Shown here: positions 8,826 through 17,834 of the stretch, in pieces
How positions within the stretch are numbered: the stretch's first letter is position 1
Layout: every line of letters begins with the position of its first letter
Source: Acidobacteriota bacterium
GTDB taxonomy: Bacteria; Acidobacteriota; Blastocatellia; Pyrinomonadales; Pyrinomonadaceae
Length of the DNA: 64,000 nt
Reading direction: 5' to 3'
Assembly: GCA_020199835.1 (NCBI GenBank)
Contig: JAIVJV010000009.1
Span: forward strand, 186,001-250,000
Made by a program: the position numbers and the translations under genes
Notes under the pieces: model-generated
What the model was told of the DNA's origin: nothing
Databases searched by the model: none
What the model saw: the letters and a program-made list of their open reading frames with translations, nothing else

Positions 8826-11800
8826 TCAAAATCGCTTTCTAAACCTGATCTCAAACATGAAATTATTCGTGCGCGCGGTCAGTCGCCGCGTGGATGCCTG
8901 TTCGTACTGCGCCACAAACGACAGTCGATCAGACACGCGATACTCGACCGCGAGTATTTGATTAGGATCGGAAGCTACGTTAGTTGAATAGGTGACGGTA
9001 ACTTCCTTGCTGATGCGGCGGCCGAGCGTCAGTCGCGCGCCCGGCGTGGAGCCGGCGGTGCCGCCGATCACCGGACTGATTTCAAAGCGCGTTAGTCCAA
9101 ACAGTTTGCTCGTTGCTCGTTGAGCGGGCGCGTTGATCAAAGCGTCGGTCAAAAGACTCGTCGCAGCGCCGACTTCAGACTGCGCCAGAATCGATTCGCT
9201 AGTGTCGCCCGAGGAAAGTTGTCCCGTGGTAATCAGTGAAACCACATCGGCCTGCGGCAACGCGGGCTCAGAACGCACAACGGCGGACGGTTGCGACAAT
9301 GGACCAGTCAAACCCACGATCACGCGATAACCGCGAATCTGCGATTCGCCCTGAATGTTGATTATCGGATCGGCGTTCCGCCCCCCCGGCAGAGTGATCA
9401 ACGCACGCGTGATGTCATAACGATCGTTGCGGAAATTGAGCGTGCCGCTCGTTGCCGTAACTCGTCCGGAGATCGACGGATCGTTGATTGGACCATCCAG
9501 TTGTAACGAAACGGAACCGACAAGGTCCGCCAGATTGTTGCGCACCACGAGAGCGTTGCGGCCTTCAACTCGCAGCGCCGTGAACACAGCCGTGCGAGTC
9601 AACTCGATCTCCGCGCCTTCTTCAATCGATTCACCGGGTCGCGTGTTGATGAGGTCCGCCAGCTCGATGTCTTGCGTGTACTCCGTGCGCCGCAGGTTTA
9701 CGATGCCGCCAATGAGCTGCTCGCGCGAGGAACCCCTGATCTCCACGTCAGCATCGAGTGTCGAACGGAAGTCCTCGGGAAACGGCACGGTAACGTTATC
9801 GCCATGGATGCTGACGCGAAACGCAGAAACTCTGAAGCCTTCAAGTAACGCTCCTCCGGTCGCCGAGATGCGGCCCCCGCCGAGCGTGCCTTCGAGCGAG
9901 TCGATCTGCGCCTGGTTGGCCGTAAACCGGACGGCGGTACGCAGGTTCGCGATGGACCAGCGCTCGTTGCCCAACAATATCGACACTGAGCCGTTGTTGA
10001 TTGATGCCGTGCCGAGAAGACGTGGTTGTTCGAAGCTGCCGTTGACGCGGACCGCGACCTCAGCCGTACCCGATGAGAAGAAATCGGGCGAGACACCGTT
10101 CAGCACGCGCAGGTTAAGGTCGCCATTGACATTGAGACTCTGCCGGCCACCCGCGCCGCTCGCGAGCGTGCCGTCGAGCACGATGTTGGTGCCCGGTCCG
10201 GTAAACCTCGCCGCCTCGAAAGCCACTTCATTTGGCGTGAAACGAATGACAAGGGGCGTCGAAGCCGCAAGTTGAATGTCCTCGACGCCGAAACTCAACT
10301 CGGAAAAAGTCGCGGTACCTGATAGTCCTGCAAGCGAGAAGTTATCGTCGTCGTCGATCAAGTTTCCTTTGGCGGTAAGGGTTCCGTTCGCACGGCCCGA
10401 AACGCGCACGCCGGTGTTTGGCAAAAACATCTGAAACAGGTTCGTCAGGTCCGCATTCGTCAACGTGGTCTCGATTGACGCCGGCAGATCGGGACTCGCG
10501 AGATTTATCTGCGCGGCGACAACCTGCGGTTGACCCAACAGGCCGGTTGTCAGGTTGATGCTGAGTTGCTGATTCTGCGTGCGGCCCGTAAGTGCAACAG
10601 TGCCTGCAGGCCGCCCGTTGATGACGACGTCACGGCCTGATCCGTCAAACGTGATCTGATAGGCCGAGAAATCTTGATCGGAAAGATTGCCCGTGACGTG
10701 CGCAGTGAAGTCCGCAATGCCGCCAACTTGAAGTCCCGGGCGGTTTGTGAGAGCGACCAGTCGCGCGAGCTGAATATTTTCCGCGCGGCCCTGGAAATCA
10801 AACGCTTTGCTCGTCATGTTGAGATTGCCGCTGGCCAGGATGCGACCGGCGACCAACCGCACGTCCACGCTCTCAACATTCACATTTGGTCCATTAAACG
10901 TCGCGCGCGCCGTCATCCCTTCCACCGGCTCGCCGCCCAGGCGTCCTGGCCCAAGAGTAAAATTGGCGCTGCCGGTCATCGCATTCGGAATGCCCGAGAT
11001 ACTGATCTGTCCGGACAGGTCGCCTTCCGTGTCTGACGCAAGCCGCTGGTTACTACTCATCAACGGCGACAACGCGAGCAATGTGCGCGCGCTGAAACGA
11101 TCGAGCGTTGCTTCCAACGAAGTCCTGTTCTCGCCACCGCGCGGCGCGATGAGCGAGAAGCGCACGCCACCGCCATCTCTTTCCGCCAACTGTCCGTCAG
11201 TGACACGCGTTTCCGTCTCGTTCATCGCGATTGACGCCGACAACGCGCCAACCTCGATTCCATTTACAATCAACGAGCCTAGCGAGAATTTACCGTTGAC
11301 ATTAGGCTCGTTGAGCCGCCCGCGAATGTTGCCGTTGAAGGCGAGTTGGCCCGCGAGCCCGATGCCGTAACTCCGCAACTGCTCTTCAACTTCCGGCAAC
11401 AGTCCCGACGAGATCAGCACTGCCTGCAACTCTGCCGCATCACTCGATGCGAGATCGACTTGCAGATTCGAATCGTTTTCGTAAGAGAACTGACCAGTCG
11501 CACTCAACCGCGTCGCGGGTGTTTGCAGGTTCACCTGCTGGATATCAAACAGTCCGCGATCTGCGCGCAACGCAATCCTGCCGGTGATCGGAATCCGGTC
11601 AGCGGTCGCTTCGCCAGTGTTCGCTGTTAGTTGAGTCGTGATCGTGCCGGAAGCGAGTTTGGCGTCCGTTCCGGGAAACGTAAGATCGACGCGGCCCGTC
11701 GCGCGGCCGGTCAGAGGCACCGCACTGCCTGCGAGTGCCGTCAGTGGTCCGGCAATATCGACGTTGTTGATGTCAGCACTGATTTGCGACGTACCGCCGC

Positions 11801-13709
11801 GCGTAGTGGCGATGCGCGCATTGCCCGTAGCGCGTCCGTCAAACACATCAGCGGTGAAATTGTTGAGCTGGATTTCGCGGTTGGTCGCAACGACGCTCCC
11901 GCGCGCCTGGCCCATGTTCATGCGTCCCAGCACACCGCCGCCGATGCTCAGATCCGCCGTCGCGCGATAGCTGCCTGATGGCGAAACGACAAAGACCGGC
12001 TTCGTAAGTTTCACGTTCTCGGCCTGGCCGTCGGCCAACTTGACTGTGCCGACGTTGATATCAGCGGTCTCTCCCTGGATTTGTCGATTGCGGACCGACA
12101 AGCGGACGCCGGCGATATCGAGACTACCGATCTCCGCGCCCGCGGCACTCGTCGCGCCGACGTGAAGGTTCTTCACCACAACACTCGTCACACCGCCACG
12201 ATCGTGAACCTCGACACTGTTCGCCGTGATGCCCTTCACCGTCGCCCCTGAAGCGGACACTGTTCCGGCTTTCACGCTCGCAACCGTTGCGGTCGTGACG
12301 TCGTTCTCTTTGCGCGCGCGCAAATCGGTAGCAGTGATTCCAGCCACTCGCGCGCCCGAAGTCGCGAGGCCGTTCGCCGTAAACTGATTCGCCGAAGCAG
12401 TCACGATCTCACCGCTCTTCTCGACCCGTGCATCACGGAGAAATAACCCGGACAACGTCGTGCCGTAACTTCGTTCCGCAACAGCACGCAATTCACCGAT
12501 CCAGCGAAAGTCCGTGCCGGTGCCCATCACCTGTCCGGCGAGCTGTAACGAATCGATTTGAAAGTCGCCCGCGTTCAGCAGATCAGCGACGGCTTTGCCG
12601 TTGATCTCGTAACTGCGGCCCTGTCCCGAGCCGCTCGCCGACACGTTCAATCCCTGGAGACGTATACCGTCAGCCGCGAGCGCGTCAGATTTGATCTCGC
12701 CCGTGACTTTGAACTGATCGCCGTCGCCCGTAATCGTGCCGGCAAAGTTTCCCGCACCACGCAACGTCGTGCCTGACTGCAACACGTCGGAAAGTTGCGT
12801 CAGATCAACACTCGACGTGACGTTCATCTGATAACGAAGCGCACGCCAGTCGTCCATCGTGCCTTGCAACCGCGCTTCAGCAACCGGCGACCTGAGGACG
12901 GCCTCGTGAATCTCGGCGCGCGTTTGACTCACACGACCACGCGCGTGCAGGTCGATGTTGTTGATGGGCCGGCCGTCGTAAGTGAAGTTGGAATCGGTAA
13001 GGTTTACCGTAACGGTGTTCATCCAACTCTCAGCCGGCGCGTTCGGATCGTCGGGCTGAATCGTCGCCTCCAGGTTCCTCGCTTCACCGGAGATCTCATG
13101 CCGCGCGTCGCCGTAGTGGATCACACCATTTCTTATTTGGATGCTCGCGGTTGAATAGGCAAACAGAATGCGTTTGTTAGGCTCGGGTGGCGGAACGTGG
13201 ATGTTGCGAAAGTTGGAGCGACCCTGTTCGTCAAACGTGACCCACGCTTCGAAACCGTCGATCTTCAGATCCTTGAGATTAATGTTGCGCTGGAGATTCA
13301 GTGCGTAGAGATCTTCGATGCGGATCGTCGCGGACAGTTTATCGATCTTGCCGAGCCGTTCGCCGGTCTGCGAGTCGTAGAGTTCCACGCCGTTCATCTC
13401 GACGGTGTTCGGCGGTAAGTCTGCGTGAAACTCTCTGATCTCGGCCCTGATGCCGTAATTGGCAAACGTGCGCTTGATTTGCCCGGCGACGTAGCGATCG
13501 ACAAAACCGAGCCGGTAGAGGAAAAACGCCAGCAGGATCAGCACTATCGCACCGCCACCGATGATAAAGCCGGCGAGAATCGCATGGCGTCGCGTGAAGT
13601 AGCGCCAGCGCTTCGTTACCGAAGGCTTGGGTGGTTCCGGGCGCTCCGGTAGATCTGGCTCCGGGCGCTCGGGTAGATCTGCTGGTCTGTTCGGATCGTC
13701 TACACTCAT
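8826..13709 (-). CDS. tamB: Translocation and assembly module TamB-like protein
   Basis: A 1627-residue AsmA/TamB-type protein, of the class that forms a long beta-groove between the two membranes and moves lipids or helps fold outer-membrane proteins. A single N-terminal anchor lies at about residues 43-67. Long stretches of short beta-strand repeats rich in Asn, Gly and Thr follow, and the C-terminus carries the conserved TamB (DUF490) domain ending in FRKRF. The N-terminal 30 residues are a short Pro-Glu-Arg repeat (LPERPEP twice). The start ATG at 13709 is the first codon before that repeat. The Omp85-type partner gene begins 11 bases downstream. Confidence 0.92.
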   Translation of the reverse strand: MSVDDPNRPADLPERPEPDLPERPEPPKPSVTKRWRYFTRRHAILAGFIIGGGAIVLILLAFFLYRLGFVDRYVAGQIKRTFANYGIRAEIREFHADLPPNTVEMNGVELYDSQTGERLGKIDKLSATIRIEDLYALNLQRNINLKDLKIDGFEAWVTFDEQGRSNFRNIHVPPPEPNKRILFAYSTASIQIRNGVIHYGDARHEISGEARNLEATIQPDDPNAPAESWMNTVTVNLTDSNFTYDGRPINNIDLHARGRVSQTRAEIHEAVLRSPVAEARLQGTMDDWRALRYQMNVTSSVDLTQLSDVLQSGTTLRGAGNFAGTITGDGDQFKVTGEIKSDALAADGIRLQGLNVSASGSGQGRSYEINGKAVADLLNAGDFQIDSLQLAGQVMGTGTDFRWIGELRAVAERSYGTTLSGLFLRDARVEKSGEIVTASANQFTANGLATSGARVAGITATDLRARKENDVTTATVASVKAGTVSASGATVKGITANSVEVHDRGGVTSVVVKNLHVGATSAAGAEIGSLDIAGVRLSVRNRQIQGETADINVGTVKLADGQAENVKLTKPVFVVSPSGSYRATADLSIGGGVLGRMNMGQARGSVVATNREIQLNNFTADVFDGRATGNARIATTRGGTSQISADINNVDIAGPLTALAGSAVPLTGRATGRVDLTFPGTDAKLASGTITTQLTANTGEATADRIPITGRIALRADRGLFDIQQVNLQTPATRLSATGQFSYENDSNLQVDLASSDAAELQAVLISSGLLPEVEEQLRSYGIGLAGQLAFNGNIRGRLNEPNVNGKFSLGSLIVNGIEVGALSASIAMNETETRVTDGQLAERDGGGVRFSLIAPRGGENRTSLEATLDRFSARTLLALSPLMSSNQRLASDTEGDLSGQISISGIPNAMTGSANFTLGPGRLGGEPVEGMTARATFNGPNVNVESVDVRLVAGRILASGNLNMTSKAFDFQGRAENIQLARLVALTNRPGLQVGGIADFTAHVTGNLSDQDFSAYQITFDGSGRDVVINGRPAGTVALTGRTQNQQLSINLTTGLLGQPQVVAAQINLASPDLPASIETTLTNADLTNLFQMFLPNTGVRVSGRANGTLTAKGNLIDDDDNFSLAGLSGTATFSELSFGVEDIQLAASTPLVIRFTPNEVAFEAARFTGPGTNIVLDGTLASGAGGRQSLNVNGDLNLRVLNGVSPDFFSSGTAEVAVRVNGSFEQPRLLGTASINNGSVSILLGNERWSIANLRTAVRFTANQAQIDSLEGTLGGGRISATGGALLEGFRVSAFRVSIHGDNVTVPFPEDFRSTLDADVEIRGSSREQLIGGIVNLRRTEYTQDIELADLINTRPGESIEEGAEIELTRTAVFTALRVEGRNALVVRNNLADLVGSVSLQLDGPINDPSISGRVTATSGTLNFRNDRYDITRALITLPGGRNADPIINIQGESQIRGYRVIVGLTGPLSQPSAVVRSEPALPQADVVSLITTGQLSSGDTSESILAQSEVGAATSLLTDALINAPAQRATSKLFGLTRFEISPVIGGTAGSTPGARLTLGRRISKEVTVTYSTNVASDPNQILAVEYRVSDRLSFVAQYEQASTRRLTARTNNFMFEIRFRKRF

Positions 13710-13760
13710 GGCGGACAGCCGCTAAGGCTACATCGGGATTCAAATTCTAGAGGGAGAGAC

Positions 13761-13790
13761 CGAAAGTTGAAAGAACCAGTTCAACTTTCG
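13761..13790 (-). terminator. Perfect 11-bp hairpin directly after the ribBA stop codon
   Basis: The arms 13761-13771 and 13780-13790 are perfectly complementary (CGAAAGTTGAA) with an 8-base loop. The hairpin begins at the base next to the ribBA stop codon. Read on the minus strand it is followed by GTCTCTCCC and not by a U-run, so it is a poor intrinsic terminator. It may protect the ribBA message or partly separate it from tamB. Confidence 0.5.
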
Positions 13791-14951
13791 TCAGATGGCA
13801 TTCTCGTGGTCCTTCGATGCCGGTTCGCCGAGCGGCACGTTGCCTACAACCGACAGCTCGAAGCCTTCGAGAGCTGCTACTTTGGGGGGATGATTCGAGA
13901 GAAGCAGGATCTGCCGCAACCCGAGATCATGAAGAATCTGCGCGCCAACACCGTAGTCGCGGTCGATTCCATAACCCGTCTGCAAACTTGCTTCTCGTTT
14001 ACTCAGTCCACTTTCCTGCATCACATTGTACGTTCGCAACTGATTAACCAAATCAAGACTGTGTTCGCGCTGGCGCAGGTACAGGACCACGCCACGCGCG
14101 GCGGCGGCGATCTTTTCCAGCGCCGTGTGTAGTTGAAATCCCGTGTCGTCGATCAGCGAACCAAACATGTCGCAGGTGACGTTTTCCGTGTGCACCCTGA
14201 CCAGCACCGGATCGTCGGTCTTCACGTTGCCCATCACCATCGCGAGGTGAACGTCGCCATTCATGACGTTTTCGTACGCAATGGCACGGAAGCGCCCGTA
14301 AACCGTAGGCAAATCTGTTTCCACGACGCGGCGCACGAGCTGTTCCTTACTCATGCGATATCTCACAAGCTCGGCCACGCTGATGATCTTCAGATTATGG
14401 TGTGCGGCGAACTCTTCGAGCTGCGGCATACGAGCCATCGTGCCGTCTTCATTCATGATCTCGCAGATGACGCCGGCGGGATAAAGTCCGGCGATGCGCG
14501 CCACGTCCACGCTCGCTTCTGTTTGACCGGGGCGCACCAACACGCCGCCGTCTTTTGCTCGCAAAGGAAAGATGTGGCCGGGACGGGCGAGATCCTGTGG
14601 CCGCGACTGCGGATCAACGGCGACCAGAATCGTAGTCGCACGATCCGCGGCGGAGATGCCGGTCGTGATGCCTCGGCGCGCGTCGATGGACACCGTGAAA
14701 GCCGTGCCCAGAAACGACGTGTTATCAGCAACCTGCGTGGTCAGGTGCAACTCGTCGCAACGCTCTTCGGTCAGGGGCAAACAGATCAGACCGCGCGCGT
14801 GGCGGGCCATGAAATTAATGATTTCAGGCGTGACCTTTTCCGCCGCACAGACGAGATCGCCTTCATTTTCGCGATCTTCGTCGTCAACAATGATGATCAT
14901 GCGCCCGTCGCGAATATCAGCGACGGCTTCGTCAATGGTCGCAAAAGCCAC
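13791..14951 (-). CDS. ribBA: 3,4-dihydroxy-2-butanone 4-phosphate synthase with degenerate GTP cyclohydrolase II half (RibBX-type)
   Basis: A 386-residue riboflavin enzyme. The N-terminal RibB half looks active: [11 protein letters not shown] at about 23-33, RPGHIFPL at about 123-130 and TEASVD at about 144-149. The C-terminal half keeps the RibA fold (RVHTE, GFQL, GVGAQIL) but not its chemistry. The three zinc cysteines of GTP cyclohydrolase II are replaced by Asn257, Asp268 and Thr270, and the usual QEGRGIGL becomes QREHSLDL at 294-301. Such hybrids are known as RibBX in proteobacteria. The protein therefore probably makes only the four-carbon unit. An intact RibA is encoded at 60368. Confidence 0.9.
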   Translation of the reverse strand: MAFATIDEAVADIRDGRMIIIVDDEDRENEGDLVCAAEKVTPEIINFMARHARGLICLPLTEERCDELHLTTQVADNTSFLGTAFTVSIDARRGITTGISAADRATTILVAVDPQSRPQDLARPGHIFPLRAKDGGVLVRPGQTEASVDVARIAGLYPAGVICEIMNEDGTMARMPQLEEFAAHHNLKIISVAELVRYRMSKEQLVRRVVETDLPTVYGRFRAIAYENVMNGDVHLAMVMGNVKTDDPVLVRVHTENVTCDMFGSLIDDTGFQLHTALEKIAAAARGVVLYLRQREHSLDLVNQLRTYNVMQESGLSKREASLQTGYGIDRDYGVGAQILHDLGLRQILLLSNHPPKVAALEGFELSVVGNVPLGEPASKDHENAI

Positions 14952-15007
14952 GTGATGGTCCTATCGGGTCGTCTCGGTCTTAAACGAGCTTCGTCAAGGG
15001 GGTTATG

Positions 15008-15598
15008 TTACCTGAAAGCCAGTAATCTTTCCACGTACTTACCGATTACATCGACCTCCAGATTCACGCCGTCGCCAGGCTTAAGCTGCGACAGGTTGGT
15101 AACTTCCCACGTCTTGGGAATGATCGCGACTTCGAAATAGTCTTCGGCGAGGTTCGCCACAGTCAAACTGATGCCTTCGACCGCCACTGAGCCTTTGAAA
15201 ACGAGGTAACGCGCTATGTCGGGCGGAAAAGCGAAGCGCACCGTCCATGACTCGCCGTGATCCTCGACCGAGACGAACGCTCCGCGAGCGTCGACGTGAC
15301 CTTGAACCATGTGCCCGCCGAGACGTGTTTGGGGCGTCACGGCGCGTTCGAGATTAACGCGCGTGCCGGGTTTGAGGCTGCCGAGCGTCGAGCGCTGCAA
15401 AGTCTCGCGCGAAACGTCCGCGGCAAATGAGCCGTCGTGAATGTCCAGCGCAGTCAGGCAAACGCCGTTGACGGCAATCGAGTCGCCGTGGTTCGTGCCT
15501 TCGGTCACGATGCGGGCATCGATAACGATGCGCGCGTTCTCGCCGCGTTCTTCGATGCTGCGAACGCTGCCGAGTTCTTCAATGATGCCGGTGAACAT
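15008..15598 (-). CDS. ribE: Riboflavin synthase alpha subunit
   Basis: A 196-residue enzyme that converts two molecules of 6,7-dimethyl-8-ribityllumazine to riboflavin. It has the expected internal duplication. The first lumazine-binding repeat opens with MFTGIIEELG and carries VNGVCLT; the second carries GHMVQGHVD and VEGISLTVA. Length is typical. It lies 56 bases upstream of ribBA on the same strand, and its start overlaps the end of cmk by 20 bases. The lumazine synthase gene (ribH) is not in the window. Confidence 0.95.
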   Translation of the reverse strand: MFTGIIEELGSVRSIEERGENARIVIDARIVTEGTNHGDSIAVNGVCLTALDIHDGSFAADVSRETLQRSTLGSLKPGTRVNLERAVTPQTRLGGHMVQGHVDARGAFVSVEDHGESWTVRFAFPPDIARYLVFKGSVAVEGISLTVANLAEDYFEVAIIPKTWEVTNLSQLKPGDGVNLEVDVIGKYVERLLAFR

Positions 15599-16235
15599 GC
15601 TCCATCATCCGTGCTAAAACTTGTTCGATCGAGAGTGCAGACGAGTCGATGACGATCGCGTCCTCCGCAACTTTCAGCGGCGAATCAGCGCGCGTCGAGT
15701 CGCGCCGGTCACGTTCCGTCATCTCAGTCAGTGTCTGTTCGAACGAGACATTGGTGTTTGTCAGACGATCTTCGTGGAAACGCCGCTCCGCTCGTTCTTT
15801 GGGAGATGCTGTCAGAAAAAACTTGATATCGGCCTCGGGGAAAACGACCGTGCCGATGTCGCGACCGTTTAGCACCGCGCCGCGTTGGCCCATCTGTCGC
15901 TGTCTCTCGACCATCGCGCGCCTGACGCCCGGGTTCGTAGAAACCACTGATGACATCGCGGTCACGCCTTCGGTGCGAATCTCTTCGGTGACATCGCGAT
16001 TCTCGAGCAACACTTTCAGTGAATCCGGATCGCCTTCGAGATCGATATCGATGCGAGCGGCGAGCGCGGCAACGGCTTCCGTATCGGCGGGATCGAGATG
16101 GGCTTCCATCACCGCGAGCGCGACGGCGCGATACATCGAACCGGTATCGATGTAAAGCAGGTGCAACTCACGCGCCAGCATGCGCCCCAGCGTCGATTTA
16201 CCAGATCCGGAAGGACCGTCGATGGCAATGATCAT
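15579..16235 (-). CDS. cmk: Cytidylate kinase
   Basis: A 218-residue (d)CMP kinase that produces CDP and dCDP in the cytoplasm. The P-loop GPSGSGKST (about 7-15), the YIDTGSMYRA motif and NGRDIGTVVFP are all characteristic, and length is normal. Its end overlaps the ribE start by 20 bases and its start overlaps the hemW stop by 4 bases, so hemW, cmk, ribE and ribBA very likely form one translationally coupled operon. Confidence 0.95.
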   Translation of the reverse strand: MIIAIDGPSGSGKSTLGRMLARELHLLYIDTGSMYRAVALAVMEAHLDPADTEAVAALAARIDIDLEGDPDSLKVLLENRDVTEEIRTEGVTAMSSVVSTNPGVRRAMVERQRQMGQRGAVLNGRDIGTVVFPEADIKFFLTASPKERAERRFHEDRLTNTNVSFEQTLTEMTERDRRDSTRADSPLKVAEDAIVIDSSALSIEQVLARMMEHVHRHH

Positions 16236-17335
16236 ACAAAGGCGGAAAAAACTTCGTTGGACAACAGAGCGCCACTACGAGTCAGCCTCACGCAGTCGCC
16301 GTCAAGTTCGAGCAAACCGGCTTCTCTAAATCGTTCGAGGTCTGTTTCGTAGTCTTTACACAAATCGCGACTGACACCACGCATTAAACGGAGACCGAGA
16401 AAAAGATTTTCGGCCTTAACATCGCGGTCGGTTAAGAACTGTTTTTCAATTATCGGTGACGATGCGCGTTCAATCAGCTCTACATACTTCAGCGCGTCAC
16501 GCTCGTTGGACCACCTTCGACTCTCACCATCGTACGAGTGCGCCGAACACCCAAACCCAAAATACGGCTCGCCGGTCCAGTACTTCGTGTTGTGCCGCGA
16601 TTCGAAACCCGGGCGGCACAAATTGGAAATCTCATAGTGTTCGTAGCCCGCTTCCGACGCGCGTCCGAGCATCCATTCGTACATCACAGCCGCCAGGTCT
16701 TCATCAGGCTCGGGTTGCAGCCCGCGCTGGATGTGCTGGGCCAACCGCGTGCCCGAGTGCACCTCGAGTAAATAAAACGAAAGATGTTCCGGCGCTAACG
16801 CCAACGCCTCGTCAACGTTTCGTTGCCACCCATCGAACGTCTGGCCCGGAAGTCCGGCGATTAGATCAAAACTCACGTTATCGAAACCGGCCGCACGAAG
16901 ATCGTGAAACGTGCGCCGCGCGTCGGCAGCAGTATGGGAACGGCCCAACTTCGCGAGTTCACGATCGTCGAACGTCTGCGCGCCAAAACTGGCGCGGTTA
17001 ATTCCCAACTGCCGAAACCCGCTCAGCTTCGCCTCGTTCACGCTGCCCGGATTAATCTCCAACGTGATCTCCGAGTCGGGGGCGACGTCAAACCGATCGC
17101 GCAACGCGCTCAAGATTCGGTCCAGTTGCGCCGGCTCAAGCAGCGACGGAGTGCCGCCACCGAAATAAATCGTGTCAACGTGCGCGCCCGCAACAGACGA
17201 CGAATTGATCTCGTTCACAACAGCGCTGACGTACCGATTCGCGAGCTCAGCATCGTACAGTCCAGTCGCGAAGTCGCAATAAGAACAGCGCGAACGGCAG
17301 AAAGGAATATGAATATACAAACCCGTGGAACTCAT
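16232..17335 (-). CDS. hemW: HemW-like radical SAM protein (heme chaperone)
   Basis: About 367 residues of the HemW family, formerly annotated as oxygen-independent coproporphyrinogen oxidase; known members bind heme and a 4Fe-4S cluster. The radical SAM cysteines appear in IPFCRSRCSYCDF, spaced CX3CX2C, and the SAM-binding YFGGGTPS follows. The extra cysteine after the third ligand found in true HemN is replaced by Asp-Phe, which supports HemW. The ATG at 17335 places the MSSTGLYIHIPFC opening at the N-terminus; an upstream in-frame start at 17356 is less likely. It is the first gene of the run leading to ribBA. Confidence 0.92.
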   Translation of the reverse strand: MSSTGLYIHIPFCRSRCSYCDFATGLYDAELANRYVSAVVNEINSSSVAGAHVDTIYFGGGTPSLLEPAQLDRILSALRDRFDVAPDSEITLEINPGSVNEAKLSGFRQLGINRASFGAQTFDDRELAKLGRSHTAADARRTFHDLRAAGFDNVSFDLIAGLPGQTFDGWQRNVDEALALAPEHLSFYLLEVHSGTRLAQHIQRGLQPEPDEDLAAVMYEWMLGRASEAGYEHYEISNLCRPGFESRHNTKYWTGEPYFGFGCSAHSYDGESRRWSNERDALKYVELIERASSPIIEKQFLTDRDVKAENLFLGLRLMRGVSRDLCKDYETDLERFREAGLLELDGDCVRLTRSGALLSNEVFSAFV

Positions 17336-17501
17336 TGATTGCACGCATAATAACACGCGAGTGTATGTATCAATTCATTCCCTCCGTATTGGTTTCAAGA
17401 CGCATTTTTCAACGCCTGAGTCCGTAAAATCCGTGTTCTCGTAATGGCACGCCTGTTGAGTTACAGGTGTTAGCAATTAACAACGGGAGGTAAAGTCTGA
17501 A

Positions 17502-17771
17502 ATGGCAGATGACAGAATGAGAAACGACGACCTCGACAAAAACATGGGCGGTGGCCAGAACAAGGAAAACTATGGTGGTCAGCAGACTCCTGGACGCAAC
17601 AAGCAGGATGACGACCTGAAGACGGGCCAACGCGGCGCCGGTCAGGGCCAGCAGAGCCAGCACGGCAAGCAGGGCCAGGGCCAGGAAAACCAAGGACACA
17701 TCGAGGACGACTTTGGCACTTCCGGCAACAAGGGAGAAGGTCAGGGCGGCCAGAACCGCGGAAATTTCTAA
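17502..17771 (+). CDS. Small Gly/Gln/Asp-rich hydrophilic protein of unknown function
   Basis: An 89-residue low-complexity protein without cysteine or hydrophobic segments, built mostly from Gly, Gln, Asn, Asp and Lys. It is probably disordered. A strong ribosome-binding site (GGGAGG) lies 11 bases before the ATG, and a clear terminator follows 31 bases after the stop, so it is very likely a real single-gene transcript. Composition resembles hydrophilic stress or desiccation proteins, but I do not recognise a family. It stands alone between divergent hemW and the convergent dipeptidase gene. Confidence 0.75.
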   Translation: MADDRMRNDDLDKNMGGGQNKENYGGQQTPGRNKQDDDLKTGQRGAGQGQQSQHGKQGQGQENQGHIEDDFGTSGNKGEGQGGQNRGNF

Positions 17772-17802
17772 TCAAAAACAAACTCTCTTCTTTTCTGCTT
17801 AG

Positions 17803-17834
17803 GAGCACGGTTCGCATGCCGTGCTCATTTTTTT
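17803..17834 (+). terminator. Rho-independent terminator of the 17502 gene
   Basis: An 8-bp perfect stem (GAGCACGG, 17803-17810, with 17819-17826) has an 8-base loop and is followed by ATTTTTTT. The stop codon of the convergent dipeptidase gene (17825-17827) lies inside its right arm. Confidence 0.88.

Noticed and set aside
14133..15140. Long plus-strand reading frame (335 codons) across ribBA and ribE
   Set aside because: It runs antisense to two genes with clear family motifs, has no motif of its own and reflects codon bias on the opposite strand.
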